Positions 26,488 through 37,671 of a DNA stretch of 64,000 nucleotides are shown here, piece after piece (positions within the stretch are counted from its first letter, which is position 1; every line of letters begins with the position of its first letter). Made by a program: the position numbers and the translations under genes. The DNA is taken from positions 62,001 through 126,000 of the forward strand of contig NZ_KB822606.1 in assembly GCF_000364625.1 (NCBI RefSeq), written 5' to 3'. The notes under the pieces were generated by a model. The model saw nothing but the letters and a program-made list of their open reading frames with translations. It did not search any database and was not told where the DNA came from. This DNA is from Pseudomonas thermotolerans DSM 14292. Its GTDB lineage: Bacteria; Pseudomonadota; Gammaproteobacteria; Pseudomonadales; Pseudomonadaceae.

Positions 26488-27503
26488 GGGCGCCTCCTGA
26501 AGCGCCGCTGCGGCAGCTCGAGAAGCAGCCGTGGCCAGGCGCCGTGTACGGTGAGGATCAGGCTGAGCAGCAGGGCGGCGGCCAGCGGCCAGGGGTACAG
26601 GGGCACGGCAGGGCGCGCCTGGGTGGGAGCCTGTTCCACCGGCTCCAGACGGTCCAGGGTGGCGCCGATGGCGCGCAGCTCGTCGCGGTCGCGGGCACGG
26701 AAGTACTCGCCGCCGGTGCGCTCGGCGATGGCCCGCAGGGTGGGCTCGTCGAGGTCCAGGCCGGCGCCGAAGGTCAGGCTGCTGAAGGGCGCCTGGCGTG
26801 GATCGGCACCGATGCCGATGGTGTAGATTCTCACCCCTTCCTCGGCGGCCAGGCGCGCGGCGGTCATGGGCTCCAGCTCGCCGCCGGTGTTGGCGCCGTC
26901 GGTGACCAGCACCAGCACACGGCTCTGCGCCGGGCGCAGGCGCAGGCGCTTGAGGGCCAGGCCGATGGCGTCGCCGATGGCGGTGTTCTTGCCGGCGATG
27001 CCGACCACTGCCTCGTCCAGCCAGGTGCGCACGGTGCGCCGGTCGAAGGTCAGCGGGGCCTGCAGGTAGGCCTGACTGCCGAACAGGATCAGCCCGACCC
27101 GGTCACCCTGGCGGCCCTCGACGAAGTCGCCGAGCAGGCGCTTGACCAGGGTCAGGCGGCTGACCTCTTCGCCCTCCCAGCGCATGTCGGCGTAGTCCAT
27201 GGAGCCGGAGACGTCCACGGCAAGCAGCAGGTCGCGACCGCTGGTGGGTACCGGTAGCGGTTCGCCGACCCACTGCGGGCGGGCCGCGGCGAGCAGCAGG
27301 AGGAGCCAGAGCACCACGAAACGCAGTTGACGGCGCCAGCCAGGCAGCTGGCTGCGCGCCCGCTGGCCGGCCAGGCCTTCCAGTTCGGCGAGGAAGCTGA
27401 CCCGCAGCGCCGCCTCGCCGCTGGGGGCCGGCGGCAGCAGGCGGCGCAGCAGCCAGGGCAGCGGCGCGAGGAGGAAGATCCAGGGCCAGGCGAACTCAAA
27501 CAT
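26484..27503 (-). CDS. batA: BatA-type VWA membrane protein
   Basis: 339 residues. Two N-terminal membrane segments (about 5-22 and 60-78), a VWA domain (about 88-280) with an intact MIDAS D-V-S-G-S-M, a distal T-D-G-A-N-T, and a C-terminal membrane helix (about 305-322). It is predicted to be exposed to the periplasm and to bind a divalent metal and a protein partner. It is the intact counterpart of the MIDAS-less BatB next door. Its start overlaps the DUF4381 gene by eight bases. Confidence 0.9.
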   Translation of the reverse strand: MFEFAWPWIFLLAPLPWLLRRLLPPAPSGEAALRVSFLAELEGLAGQRARSQLPGWRRQLRFVVLWLLLLLAAARPQWVGEPLPVPTSGRDLLLAVDVSGSMDYADMRWEGEEVSRLTLVKRLLGDFVEGRQGDRVGLILFGSQAYLQAPLTFDRRTVRTWLDEAVVGIAGKNTAIGDAIGLALKRLRLRPAQSRVLVLVTDGANTGGELEPMTAARLAAEEGVRIYTIGIGADPRQAPFSSLTFGAGLDLDEPTLRAIAERTGGEYFRARDRDELRAIGATLDRLEPVEQAPTQARPAVPLYPWPLAAALLLSLILTVHGAWPRLLLELPQRRFRRRP

Positions 27504-27987
27504 GGTGCTTGCGTATCCAGATTTCGACCGCCTGGTAGAGACCGTCCACGGCCTTGTCGTCGAGGCGGCACTGGGGGCGGTAGGCGCCTTCCACCAGCAC
27601 CATCCAGCGGGTCAGTCCGGCGGCCGGGCAGCGGGTGTCGAGGAAGGCCAGCCAGGCGCGGCCGCTGAGGGTATGGCAGGGATCGTTGGGGTAGTGGCTG
27701 CGGCAGAGGCGCTTGAGCAGCTCGTTGAGCTGCTGCAGCCAGGGGCCGGCCGGCTCGTCGTAGGGCCGGCGTAGCCGGGCCAGCTCGTCCAGGGCAGCCT
27801 GGCGCAGCGGGTCCAGCTCGGGCGCCGCAGCCTTGGTCTGGCGTCGCGGCAGGCGCGTGCGTCGGCGCCACAGCAGCCAGGCGAGCAGCGGTAGCAGGGC
27901 GACCAGCAGCCACCAGCCGGGAGCCGGCGGCCACCAGGAGACCGGCGGCGGGGCGATCAGCGGTTCCAGTCGGTCGAGCGGGTTCAT
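27496..27987 (-). CDS. DUF4381 single-pass membrane protein
   Basis: 163 residues. One N-terminal membrane helix (W-L-L-V-A-L-L-P-L-L-A-W-L-L-W, about 26-41) is followed by a basic stretch and a soluble helical domain containing L-N-E-L-L-K-R-L-C-R-S-H-Y and L-S-G-R-A-W-L-A-F-L-D. It matches DUF4381, which occurs in MoxR/Bat operons. It overlaps DUF58 by four bases and batA by eight. Function unknown; probably a scaffold of the Bat complex. Confidence 0.85.
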   Translation of the reverse strand: MNPLDRLEPLIAPPPVSWWPPAPGWWLLVALLPLLAWLLWRRRTRLPRRQTKAAAPELDPLRQAALDELARLRRPYDEPAGPWLQQLNELLKRLCRSHYPNDPCHTLSGRAWLAFLDTRCPAAGLTRWMVLVEGAYRPQCRLDDKAVDGLYQAVEIWIRKHHV

Positions 27988-28925
27988 GGCTGCTTCCGGG
28001 GGTGCAGGGACTGCAATTGGTCGCGCAATTGGTCGATCAGTTCGTCCTGGGTGCTGAGCGGCAAGAGCGGCACGCCGAGCTTCTGGGCCAGGCGCTGCCA
28101 GCGCTGCTCGCGGATTTCGGCGAGACGCCGGTAGGCCTGGCGCAGCTCGTTGTCGTGGGTGTCCAGCTCGAGCAGCGCGCCGCGCTCGGTGAAGTTGAGC
28201 AGGCCGGCGGCGGGCAGGGCGTGGTCGAGCGGGTCGGAGATCGGTAGCAGGACCAGATCGGTATGTCGGGCGAGCAGGGCGAGTTGCTGTTCGCTGCTGT
28301 CGGTCAGGGTGCGCTCGTCGCAGAGGATGATCACCAGGCTGCCCGGGCGCAGTACCTCGCGGGCGCGGCGCAGGGCCTGGCCGAAGGCGTCGCGGTTCGG
28401 CTGGGCGTCGGGGTGCAGGGCCTGGTTGGCGCGCACCAGGCGGTTGAGCAGCTGCAGCAGGCTCTGCTTGCTGCGCCTGGGCTTGATCTCGTGGTGCTCG
28501 GTGTCGCCGAACACCAGGCCGCCGACCCGGTCGTTGTGCTCCAGGGCGGCCCAGCCGATCAGTGCGGCGGCCTGGGCGGCGAGCACCGACTTGAACAGCC
28601 GCCCGCTGCCGAAGAACAGCCGGCTGCTCTGTTCCACCATGATGAAGATGGGGCGTTCACGCTCCTCGTGGAACAGCTTGGTGTGCGGCTCCTGGGTGCG
28701 CGCGGTGACCCGCCAGTCGATGGTCCGCACGTCGTCGCCGGCCTGATAGACGCGCACCTGGTCGAAGTCCATGCCGCGGCCGCGCAGTCGCGAGTGGTGC
28801 AGGCCGATCAGCGGGCTGCGGCGTCCCGGGCGGGAGAAGATCTGCACTTCCTGGACGTGGTGGCGCATCTCGATCAGCTCGCTGAGCTGGGTGCGCACAC
28901 CGTATTGGCTGGGTAGAGGGAGCAT
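27984..28925 (-). CDS. DUF58 protein of the MoxR operon
   Basis: 313 residues, no membrane segment in this version. The DUF58 signature G-R-G-M-D-F-D-Q-V-R-V-Y-Q-A-G-D-D-V-R-T-I-D-W is at about 49-71, followed by a VWA-like part in which the MIDAS-like start reads M-V-E-Q-S-S-R. DUF58 proteins nearly always accompany MoxR ATPases and are thought to be clients or adaptors. It lies 80 bases after moxR, and its stop overlaps the DUF4381 start. Confidence 0.9.
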   Translation of the reverse strand: MLPLPSQYGVRTQLSELIEMRHHVQEVQIFSRPGRRSPLIGLHHSRLRGRGMDFDQVRVYQAGDDVRTIDWRVTARTQEPHTKLFHEERERPIFIMVEQSSRLFFGSGRLFKSVLAAQAAALIGWAALEHNDRVGGLVFGDTEHHEIKPRRSKQSLLQLLNRLVRANQALHPDAQPNRDAFGQALRRAREVLRPGSLVIILCDERTLTDSSEQQLALLARHTDLVLLPISDPLDHALPAAGLLNFTERGALLELDTHDNELRQAYRRLAEIREQRWQRLAQKLGVPLLPLSTQDELIDQLRDQLQSLHPRKQP

Positions 28926-29005
28926 GGCTCAGTCGCAGGCGGGCACGGGCCGCACCGTCACCCACAAGTCTAGCCGGCGCACCGGCCGCACGGCCTGCTC
29001 GCGCA

Positions 29006-29965
<960 letters not shown>

Positions 29966-30300
29966 CGGGCGATCCAGAAGAGCGGCCGAAGCCGGGGCGG
30001 TTACTTTAATCCATTGCATCGGCGCCGCCTAATCGCCATGCCAGACAGGTTGACTGGTTCACGCAACCGACCGGTCGGCACGGGGGAACGGCGATGAACG
30101 AATATGTCGCAGCCTTGCAATTCCGCAGCCTGGGTCCCTCGTTAAGCTGTGCGTGACCATCCGGTCGCCTCGCGTACCAGCGGTTCCACCGTCGCCTAGA
30201 CTGCTCGAGGCACCGGCACGGCGGGTAGGGGGCACCAGGGGCGCCGGCAGCCCGTCACGCAGTACTTCCCAGAACAACACCAGCCCAGCGGAGTATCAGC
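29966..30300. other. Divergent intergenic region between moxR and gdhB
   Basis: 335 bases without a convincing gene. It must hold both promoters. The clearest element is the perfect 12-bp palindrome CCGACCGGTCGG at 30067-30078. I could not assign convincing -35/-10 boxes. Confidence 0.5.
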
Positions 30301-33300
30301 ATGTCGTTCTTCACCGCAGCCAGCAAAGCTGACTTCCAGCATCAGCTCCAGGCAGCCCTGGCGCAGCACGTCAGCGAACAGCTGTTGCCACAGGTGGCGC
30401 TGTTCGCCGAGCAGTTCTTCGGCATCGCCTCCCTCGACGAACTCACCCAGCGACGTATGTCCGACCTGGTCGGCTGCACTCTGTCGGGCTGGCGGCTGCT
30501 CGAGCGCTTCGAGGCCGACAAGCCGCTGGTGCGGGTGTTCAACCCGGACTACGAGAAGCACGGCTGGCAGTCCACCCACACGGCGATTCTGGTGTTGCAC
30601 CCGGACATTCCCTTCCTGGTGGACTCGGTGCGCATCGAGGTGAACCGCCGCGGGCACAGCATCCACACCCTGCAGAACAGCGTGCTCAGCGTGCGTCGCG
30701 ACAAGCGCGGCGAGCTGCTGGAGATCCTCCCCAAAGGCAGCAGCGGCAAGGGCGTCACCCAGGAATCGCTGATCTTCATGGAGATCGACCGCTGCGCCTC
30801 CAGTGGCGAGATGCGCGCCCTGGAGAACAGCCTGCTGGACGTGCTCGCCGACGTGCGCCTGGCGGTGGGCGACTTCGAGCCGATGAAGGCCAAGGTCGAG
30901 GAGCTGCTGGCCTGGCTGGGCAAGGCCAGGCTCAAGGTGGACAAGGCCGAGCTGGCCGAGGTCAAGGTGTTCCTCGAATGGCTGCTGGACAACCACTTCA
31001 CCTTCCTCGGCTACGAGGAGTTCACCGTCCGCGACGAGACCGACGGCGGCGCCATCCACTACGACGAAGGTTCCCTGCTGGGCCTCTCCAGGCGCCTGCG
31101 CACCGGCCTCAGCGAGGAGGAACTGCACATCGAGGACTACGCGCTGAACTATCTGCGCGAGCCGGTGCTGCTGTCCTTCGCCAAGGCGGCCATGCCCAGC
31201 CGGGTACATCGCCCGGCGTATCCGGACTTCGTGTCGATCCGCTTCCTCGACGGCAAGGGCCAGGTGGTCAAGGAGTGCCGCTTCCTCGGCATCTACACCT
31301 CCTCGGTGTACGCCGAGAGCGTCAAGCGCATCCCCTACATCCGCCGCAAGGTGGAGGAGGTGTTCCGTCGCTCCGGGTTCAGTCCCAAGGGCCATCTCGG
31401 CAAGGAGCTGGAGCAGGTGCTCGAGGTGCTGCCGCGCGACGACCTGTTCCAGACCCCGGTCGATGACCTGTTCAGCACCGCCATTGCCATCGTGCAGATC
31501 CAGGAGCGCAACAAGCTGCGCGTGTTCCTGCGCCGCGACCCCTACGGGCGCTTCGTCTATGCCTTGGCTTACGTGCCGCGCGACGTCTATTCCACCGAGA
31601 CCCGCCTGCGCATCCAGCAGGTCCTGGTGGAGCGCCTGCAGGCCATCGACTGCGAGTTCTGGACTTACTTCTCCGAGTCGGTGCTGGCCCGCGTGCAGTT
31701 CATCCTCCGCGTCGATCCGAAGAACCGCGTGGACATCGACCCGCAGCAGCTGGAGCGCGAGGTGATCCAGGCCTGCCGTTCCTGGCAGGACGACTACGCC
31801 AGCCTGGTCATCGAGGCCTTTGGCGAGGCCAAGGGCACGCGCATCCTCGCCGACTTCCCGCGCAGCTTCCCGGCCGGCTACCGCGAGCGCTTCCCGGCGC
31901 CCTCGGCGGTGGTGGACATGAAGCACCTACTCAGCCTGTCCGACTCCCGCCCGCTGGTGATGAGCTTCTACCAGCCGCTGTCTGGCGACGGCCAGCAGCT
32001 GCGCTGCAAGCTGTACCACGCCGACACGCCGCTGGCGCTCTCCGACGTGTTGCCGATCCTCGAGAACCTCGGCCTGCGGGTGCTCGGCGAGTTTCCCTAC
32101 CGTCTGCAGCAGAAGAACGGCCGCGAGTTCTGGATCCATGACTTCGCCTTCACCCACGCCGAGGGCCTGACTCTCGACCTGCAGCAGCTCAACGACACCT
32201 TCCAGGAAGCCTTCGTGCAGACCGTCGCCGGTGCCGCCGAGAACGACGGCTTCAACCGTCTGGTGCTCACCGCGGCGATGAACTGGCGCGACGTCGCCCT
32301 GCTGCGTGCCTATGCCCGCTACCTCAAGCAAATCCGCCTGGGTTTCGATCTCGGCTACATCGCCAGCACCCTGGTCAACCATGCCGACATCGCCCGTGAG
32401 CTGGTCCGTCTGTTCCGCACCCGCTTCTACCTGGCGCGCAAGCTCAGCGCCGAGGACCTGGCGGACAAGCAGCAGAAGCTCGAACAGGCGATCCTCGCCG
32501 CCCTGGACAACGTCGCGGTGCTCAACGAGGACCGCATCCTGCGTCGCTACCTGGACCTGATCAAGGCCACCCTGCGCACCAACTTCTACCAGACCGGCGC
32601 CGACGGCGAGCCCAAGCCCTACATCAGCTTCAAGCTCAATCCGCGGGCCATCCCGGACATCCCTCGGCCGGTGCCTAAGTTCGAGATCTTCGTCTACAGC
32701 CCGCGGGTCGAGGGCGTGCACCTGCGCTTCGGCGACGTAGCGCGCGGCGGCCTGCGCTGGTCGGACCGCGAGGAGGACTACCGCACCGAGGTGCTCGGCC
32801 TGGTCAAGGCCCAGCAGGTGAAAAACGCGGTGATCGTCCCGGTCGGCGCCAAGGGCGGCTTCATCCCGCGGCGCCTGCCGGCCGGCGGCAGCCGTGACGA
32901 GATCCAGGCCGAGGCCATCGCCTGCTACCGGCTGTTCATCAGCGGCCTGCTGGACATCACCGACAACCTGCGCGAGGGCCAGGTGGTGCCGCCGGCCAAC
33001 GTGGTGCGCTACGACGCCGACGATCCCTACCTGGTGGTGGCCGCCGACAAGGGCACCGCGACCTTCTCCGACATCGCCAACGGCATCGCCCGCGATTACG
33101 GTTTCTGGCTCGGCGACGCCTTCGCCTCCGGCGGCTCGGCCGGCTACGACCACAAGGGCATGGGGATCACCGCGCGCGGCGCCTGGGTTTCGGTGCAGCG
33201 CCATTTCCGCGAGCACGGCATCGACGTGCAGAAGGAGCCGATCACGGTGATCGGCATCGGCGACATGGCCGGCGACGTGTTCGGCAACGGCATGCTGCTG

Positions 33301-35160
33301 TCCGAGTCGCTGCAGCTGGTGGCGGCCTTCAACCACCTGCACATCTTCATCGACCCCAACCCCGATCCGGCGAAGAGCTTCGCCGAACGCAAGCGCTTGT
33401 TCGAGCTGCCGCGCTCCTCCTGGGCGGACTACGACGCCAGCCTGATCTCCCCCGGCGGCGGGGTGTTCCCGCGCAGCGCCAAGAGCATCGCCATCACCCC
33501 GGAGATGCGCGAGCGTTTCGCCATCGAGGCCGACAGGCTGACTCCCACCGAGTTGATCCATGCGCTGCTCAAGGCGCCGGTGGACCTGATCTGGAACGGC
33601 GGCATCGGCACCTACGTGAAGTCCAGCCGGGAAAGCCACGCGGACGTCGGCGACAAGGCCAACGACGCCTTGCGGGTCAACGGCAACGAGCTGCGTGCCA
33701 GGGTGGTGGGCGAGGGCGGCAACCTGGGCATGACCCAGCTCGGCCGCGTCGAGTACTGCCTGAACGGCGGCGCCTGCAACACCGACTTCATCGACAACGC
33801 CGGCGGCGTGGACTGCTCCGACCACGAGGTCAACATCAAGATCCTGCTCAACGAGATAGTCGCCAGCGGCGACATGACCGAGAAGCAGCGCAACCAGTTG
33901 CTCGCCGAGATGACCGACGCGGTGGCTGGTCTGGTGCTGGCCAACAACTACAAGCAGACCCAGGCGCTGTCCCTGGCCCAGCGCCGCGCCCGCGAGCGCA
34001 TGGGCGAGTACAAGCGGCTGATCGCCGCGCTGGAGGCTGCCGGCAAGCTGGACCGCGCCTTGGAGTTTCTGCCCAGCGACGAGGAGCTCAACGAGCGTGC
34101 CGCCAACGGCCAGGGCCTGACCCGGCCGGAGCTGTCGGTGCTGATTTCCTACAGCAAGATTGACCTCAAGGAGGCGCTGCTCAAGTCCCAGGTGCCGGAC
34201 GACGCCTACCTGCTGCGCGACATGGAGACCGCGTTCCCGGCACTGCTCGTCCAGAAGTATGGCGCCGCCATGCGGCAGCACCGTCTGAAGCGCGAGATCG
34301 TCAGCACCCAGATCGCCAACGACCTGGTCAACCACATGGGCATCACCTTCGTGCAGCGCCTCAAGGAGTCCACTGGACAGAGCGCCGCCAACGTCGCCGG
34401 GGCTTACGTGATCGTCCGCGACATCTTCCACCTGCCACACTGGTTCCGGCAGATCGAGGCGCTGGACTCCAAGGTGCCGGCCGACGTGCAGCTGCAGCTG
34501 ATGGAGGAGCTGATGCGTCTGGGCCGCCGCGCCACCCGCTGGTTCCTGCGCAGCCGCCGCGACGATCTGGATGCCGGGCGCGACGTCGCCCACTTCGGCC
34601 CGCAGGTGGCGACCCTCGGCCTGAAGCTCAACGAACTACTGGAAGGCCCGACCCTGGAGCAGTGGCGGGCGCGCTACCAGGGCTTCGTCGAGGCCGGGGT
34701 GCCGGAGCTGCTGGCGCGTATGGTGGCCGGAGTCAGTCACCTCTACACCCTGCTGCCGATCATCGAGGCGGCGGACGTCACCGGCCAGCCGGCGGATGTG
34801 GTGGCCAGGGCCTTCTTCGCGGTGGGCAGCGCCCTGGAGCTGAGCTGGTACCTGCAGCAGATCACCAGCCTGCCGGTGGACAACAACTGGCAGGCGCTGG
34901 CCCGCGAGGGCTTCCGCGACGAGCTGGACTGGCAGCAGCGGGCGATCACCATCTCGGTGCTGCAGATGGCCGACGGCCCGGCGGCGATCGACGAGCGGGT
35001 GGCCTACTGGATGGAGCTGCACAAGCCGCTGGTCGAGCGCTGGCGGCTGATGCTCAACGAGCTGCGCGCCACCAGCGGTACCGACTACGCCATGTATGCG
35101 GTGGCCAACCGCGAGCTGCTCGATCTGGCGCAGAGCCCGCATCGCGGCGCCGTGGCCTGA
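30301..35160 (+). CDS. gdhB: NAD-dependent glutamate dehydrogenase, large type
   Basis: 1619 residues, the size of the L_180 class described from Streptomyces and P. aeruginosa GdhB. It oxidises glutamate to 2-oxoglutarate and ammonium. A long N-terminal regulatory region (about 1-700) with ACT-like segments is followed by the dehydrogenase core. In the core, K-N-A-V-I-V-P-V-G-A-K-G-G-F near 840-855 carries the catalytic lysine and G-I-G-D-M-A-G-D-V-F-G-N-G the dinucleotide loop. A C-terminal helical extension completes it. It is monocistronic, followed by a strong terminator. In P. aeruginosa the enzyme is arginine-inducible and allosterically activated by arginine. Confidence 0.96.
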   Translation: MSFFTAASKADFQHQLQAALAQHVSEQLLPQVALFAEQFFGIASLDELTQRRMSDLVGCTLSGWRLLERFEADKPLVRVFNPDYEKHGWQSTHTAILVLHPDIPFLVDSVRIEVNRRGHSIHTLQNSVLSVRRDKRGELLEILPKGSSGKGVTQESLIFMEIDRCASSGEMRALENSLLDVLADVRLAVGDFEPMKAKVEELLAWLGKARLKVDKAELAEVKVFLEWLLDNHFTFLGYEEFTVRDETDGGAIHYDEGSLLGLSRRLRTGLSEEELHIEDYALNYLREPVLLSFAKAAMPSRVHRPAYPDFVSIRFLDGKGQVVKECRFLGIYTSSVYAESVKRIPYIRRKVEEVFRRSGFSPKGHLGKELEQVLEVLPRDDLFQTPVDDLFSTAIAIVQIQERNKLRVFLRRDPYGRFVYALAYVPRDVYSTETRLRIQQVLVERLQAIDCEFWTYFSESVLARVQFILRVDPKNRVDIDPQQLEREVIQACRSWQDDYASLVIEAFGEAKGTRILADFPRSFPAGYRERFPAPSAVVDMKHLLSLSDSRPLVMSFYQPLSGDGQQLRCKLYHADTPLALSDVLPILENLGLRVLGEFPYRLQQKNGREFWIHDFAFTHAEGLTLDLQQLNDTFQEAFVQTVAGAAENDGFNRLVLTAAMNWRDVALLRAYARYLKQIRLGFDLGYIASTLVNHADIARELVRLFRTRFYLARKLSAEDLADKQQKLEQAILAALDNVAVLNEDRILRRYLDLIKATLRTNFYQTGADGEPKPYISFKLNPRAIPDIPRPVPKFEIFVYSPRVEGVHLRFGDVARGGLRWSDREEDYRTEVLGLVKAQQVKNAVIVPVGAKGGFIPRRLPAGGSRDEIQAEAIACYRLFISGLLDITDNLREGQVVPPANVVRYDADDPYLVVAADKGTATFSDIANGIARDYGFWLGDAFASGGSAGYDHKGMGITARGAWVSVQRHFREHGIDVQKEPITVIGIGDMAGDVFGNGMLLSESLQLVAAFNHLHIFIDPNPDPAKSFAERKRLFELPRSSWADYDASLISPGGGVFPRSAKSIAITPEMRERFAIEADRLTPTELIHALLKAPVDLIWNGGIGTYVKSSRESHADVGDKANDALRVNGNELRARVVGEGGNLGMTQLGRVEYCLNGGACNTDFIDNAGGVDCSDHEVNIKILLNEIVASGDMTEKQRNQLLAEMTDAVAGLVLANNYKQTQALSLAQRRARERMGEYKRLIAALEAAGKLDRALEFLPSDEELNERAANGQGLTRPELSVLISYSKIDLKEALLKSQVPDDAYLLRDMETAFPALLVQKYGAAMRQHRLKREIVSTQIANDLVNHMGITFVQRLKESTGQSAANVAGAYVIVRDIFHLPHWFRQIEALDSKVPADVQLQLMEELMRLGRRATRWFLRSRRDDLDAGRDVAHFGPQVATLGLKLNELLEGPTLEQWRARYQGFVEAGVPELLARMVAGVSHLYTLLPIIEAADVTGQPADVVARAFFAVGSALELSWYLQQITSLPVDNNWQALAREGFRDELDWQQRAITISVLQMADGPAAIDERVAYWMELHKPLVERWRLMLNELRATSGTDYAMYAVANRELLDLAQSPHRGAVA

Positions 35161-35196
35161 ATGGGGCGGCTGCCCCAGCAGCCTGCCCGGGAAAGC

Positions 35197-35224
35197 AAAA
35201 GGCCGCTGCAAGCAGCGGCCTTTT
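35197..35224. terminator. Bidirectional terminator between gdhB and fabI
   Basis: AAAAGGCCGCTGC (35197-35209) and GCAGCGGCCTTTT (35212-35224) form a perfect 13-bp stem with A and T tracts at both ends. It serves the converging gdhB and fabI transcripts. Confidence 0.9.
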
Positions 35225-35243
35225 GGCGTGGCGGCGTCTGGGA

Positions 35244-36041
35244 TCACTCGTCGCCGAGCGGACCCATGGCGGTGGTGTTGAAGCCGCCGTCGACGTAGAG
35301 GATCTCGCCGCTGATCCCCGAGGCCAGGTCGGAGCACAGGAAGGCCGCGGCGTTGCCGACTTCCTCGATGGTCACGTTGCGGCGCAGCGGGGTCTGACGC
35401 TCGTTGGCGGACAGCATCTTGCGGAAGCTGGCGATGCCGCTGGCAGCCAGGGTGCGGATCGGACCGGCGGAGATGGCGTTGACGCGAGTGCCTTCCGGGC
35501 CGAGGCTGGAGGCCAGGTAGCGCACGCCGGCTTCCAGGCTGGCCTTGGCCATGCCCATCACGTTGTAGTTGGGCATGGTGCGCTCGGCGCCCAGGTAGGA
35601 GAGGGTCAGCAGGCTACCGTTGCGGCCCTGCATCATCTCGCGGCCGGCCTTGGCCAGGGCCACGAAGCTGTAGGCGCTGATGTCGTGGGCGATGCGGAAG
35701 CCCTCGCGGGTGGTGACGGTGGTGAAGTCGCCATTCAATTGGTCGCCCGGGGCGTAGCCCACGGAGTGCACGATGCAGTCCAGACCGTCCCAGCGCTTGC
35801 CCAGCTCCTCGAACACTTTGGCAATGTCCTCGTCGCTGGCCACGTCGCAGGGGAAGCACAGGTCGGCGCTGGAACCCCAGCCGGCGGCGAACTCCTCGAC
35901 GCGGCCCTTGAGCTTGTCGTTCTGATAGGTGAAGGCAAGTTGCGCGCCCTCGCGGTGCATGGCGGCGGCGATGCCGGACGCGATGGACAGTTTACTGGCG
36001 ACACCCACGATCAGGACGCGCTTACCGGCGAGAAAACCCAT
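35244..36041 (-). CDS. fabI: Enoyl-ACP reductase (NADH), FabI
   Basis: 265 residues. It catalyses the last reduction of fatty-acid elongation and is the triclosan target. Short-chain dehydrogenase fold: cofactor loop G-V-A-S-K-L-S-I-A at the N-terminus; catalytic Tyr/Tyr/Lys in [19 protein letters not shown]; and [13 protein letters not shown] after it. GAGGAAGAAG lies just before the ATG. Only 18 bases separate it from nppD upstream, so it probably shares the ABC transporter transcript. In P. aeruginosa a second enzyme, FabV, can replace it. Confidence 0.97.
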   Translation of the reverse strand: MGFLAGKRVLIVGVASKLSIASGIAAAMHREGAQLAFTYQNDKLKGRVEEFAAGWGSSADLCFPCDVASDEDIAKVFEELGKRWDGLDCIVHSVGYAPGDQLNGDFTTVTTREGFRIAHDISAYSFVALAKAGREMMQGRNGSLLTLSYLGAERTMPNYNVMGMAKASLEAGVRYLASSLGPEGTRVNAISAGPIRTLAASGIASFRKMLSANERQTPLRRNVTIEEVGNAAAFLCSDLASGISGEILYVDGGFNTTAMGPLGDE

Positions 36042-36059
36042 GTCTTCTTCCTCTTCTGG

Positions 36060-37667
36060 TTAATCGACAGTCGCGGGAGCCAAGAAGGAGGCTTCCAGCA
36101 ACTGCTGTGTGTAAGGGTGTTGCGGGGCGGAGAAGATCTCTTCCGCCGGGCCTTGTTCGACCACCTGACCGTGACGCATCACCATCAACTGGTGACTGAG
36201 CGCCTTGACCACCGCCAGATCATGGCTGATGAACAGGTAGGTCAGGTTGTACTTGGCCTGCAACGAACGTAGCAGCTCTACAACCTGGCGCTGGACCGTC
36301 CGGTCGAGCGCGGAAGTCGGCTCGTCCAGCAGGATCAGCTCCGGCTTTAGGACCAAGGCCCGGGCAATGGCAATACGCTGCCGCTGCCCACCGGAAAACT
36401 CGTGGGGGTAGCGGTGCCGGGTTTCCGGATCCAGCCCTACCTCCTTGAGTGCGTCGATGATCATTCGTTCCCGCTCCGCCTCGTTCCCGATGCGGTGCAC
36501 TTCCAGCCCCTCGCCGACGATCTGGCCGACCGACATGCGCGGACTCAGGCTGCCGTAGGGGTCCTGGAAGACCACCTGCATCTGCCGGCGCAGCGGACGC
36601 ACGGCACGCTGCGTGAGGCCGTCCAGCGCCTGGCCCTGAAAGCGGATGGTACCCCGGCTGGCGATCAGCCTGAGGATCGCCAGACCTAGGGTGGACTTGC
36701 CGGAGCCGCTCTCGCCGACGAGGCCCAGGGTCTGGCCCTTGGGCAGGCTGAAGCGGATGCCGTCCACGGCCTTCACGTGATCGACGGTGCGGCGCAGCAG
36801 CCCCTTCTTGATCGGGAACCACACGCGCAGGTCGTCGACCTCCAGGAGCGGCGGGCCCGCCGGGTTGTCGGCCGGGGCGCCGCTGGGCTCGGCGCCGAGC
36901 AGTTCCCGGGTATAGGGATGCTGCGGAGCCTGGAACAATTCATCACACGACGCCTGTTCGACGATCCGACCGCGCTGCATGACACATATGCGATGGGCGA
37001 TTCTGCGTACCAGGTTGAGATCGTGGCTGATCAGCAGCAGCGCCATGCCCAGTCGACTCTGTAGATCTTTGAGCAGTTGGAGGATCTTCAGCTGCACGGT
37101 GACGTCCAGGGCGGTGGTCGGTTCGTCGGCGATCAGCAGCTCCGGTTCGTTGGCCAGGGCCATGGCGATCATCACCCGCTGGCGCTGGCCGCCGGACAGC
37201 TCGTGGGGGTAGGCCCTGAGGCGCTTGGCCGGCTCCGGGATGCCGACCATCTCCAGCAGCTCCAGGGTCCGCGCGGTGGCCGCCTTGCCGGTCAGCCCCT
37301 TGTGCAGGGCGAGCACCTCGTTGAGCTGCTTCTCGATGGTGTGCAGCGGGTTCAGCGAGGTCATCGGCTCCTGGAAGACCATGGCGATGCGGTTGCCGCG
37401 GATGGTGCGCAGGGTCTTCTCGTCGGCCTTGAGCAGGTCCTGTCCGGCGTAGCGGATGCTGCCGGACGGGTGGCGGGCCTGCGGGTAGGGCAGCAGACGC
37501 AGAATGGAGTGCGCGGTCACCGACTTGCCGGAGCCGCTCTCGCCGACCAGGGCCAGGGTCTCGCCCTTGCGGATGTCGAAGCTGACGCCCTCGACCACCC
37601 GCTGGGCCTTGTCGCCGGTGACGAACTCCACGGCCAGGTCGCGTACTTCGATGAGGTTCTCGTTCAT
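36060..37667 (-). CDS. nppD: ABC transporter, double ATP-binding protein (YejF/NppD)
   Basis: 535 residues with two complete ABC cassettes. Each has a Walker A (G-E-S-G-S-G-K-S), a signature L-S-G-G-Q-R-Q-R or F-S-G-G-Q-R-Q-R, and a Walker B ending D-E-P-T. Start 37667 is set by the strong GAGGAAGTGAG just upstream; the longer frame to 37709 overlaps nppC. It powers the NppBC permease. Published work on P. aeruginosa PA14 shows that NppA1A2BCD imports peptidyl nucleoside antibiotics; the physiological cargo is probably peptides. Confidence 0.93.
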   Translation of the reverse strand: MNENLIEVRDLAVEFVTGDKAQRVVEGVSFDIRKGETLALVGESGSGKSVTAHSILRLLPYPQARHPSGSIRYAGQDLLKADEKTLRTIRGNRIAMVFQEPMTSLNPLHTIEKQLNEVLALHKGLTGKAATARTLELLEMVGIPEPAKRLRAYPHELSGGQRQRVMIAMALANEPELLIADEPTTALDVTVQLKILQLLKDLQSRLGMALLLISHDLNLVRRIAHRICVMQRGRIVEQASCDELFQAPQHPYTRELLGAEPSGAPADNPAGPPLLEVDDLRVWFPIKKGLLRRTVDHVKAVDGIRFSLPKGQTLGLVGESGSGKSTLGLAILRLIASRGTIRFQGQALDGLTQRAVRPLRRQMQVVFQDPYGSLSPRMSVGQIVGEGLEVHRIGNEAERERMIIDALKEVGLDPETRHRYPHEFSGGQRQRIAIARALVLKPELILLDEPTSALDRTVQRQVVELLRSLQAKYNLTYLFISHDLAVVKALSHQLMVMRHGQVVEQGPAEEIFSAPQHPYTQQLLEASFLAPATVD

Positions 37668-37671
37668 TGGC

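Noticed and set aside
31927..34593. 888-residue minus-strand frame inside gdhB
   Set aside because: Shadow of gdhB; no domain, no ribosome site, no promoter.
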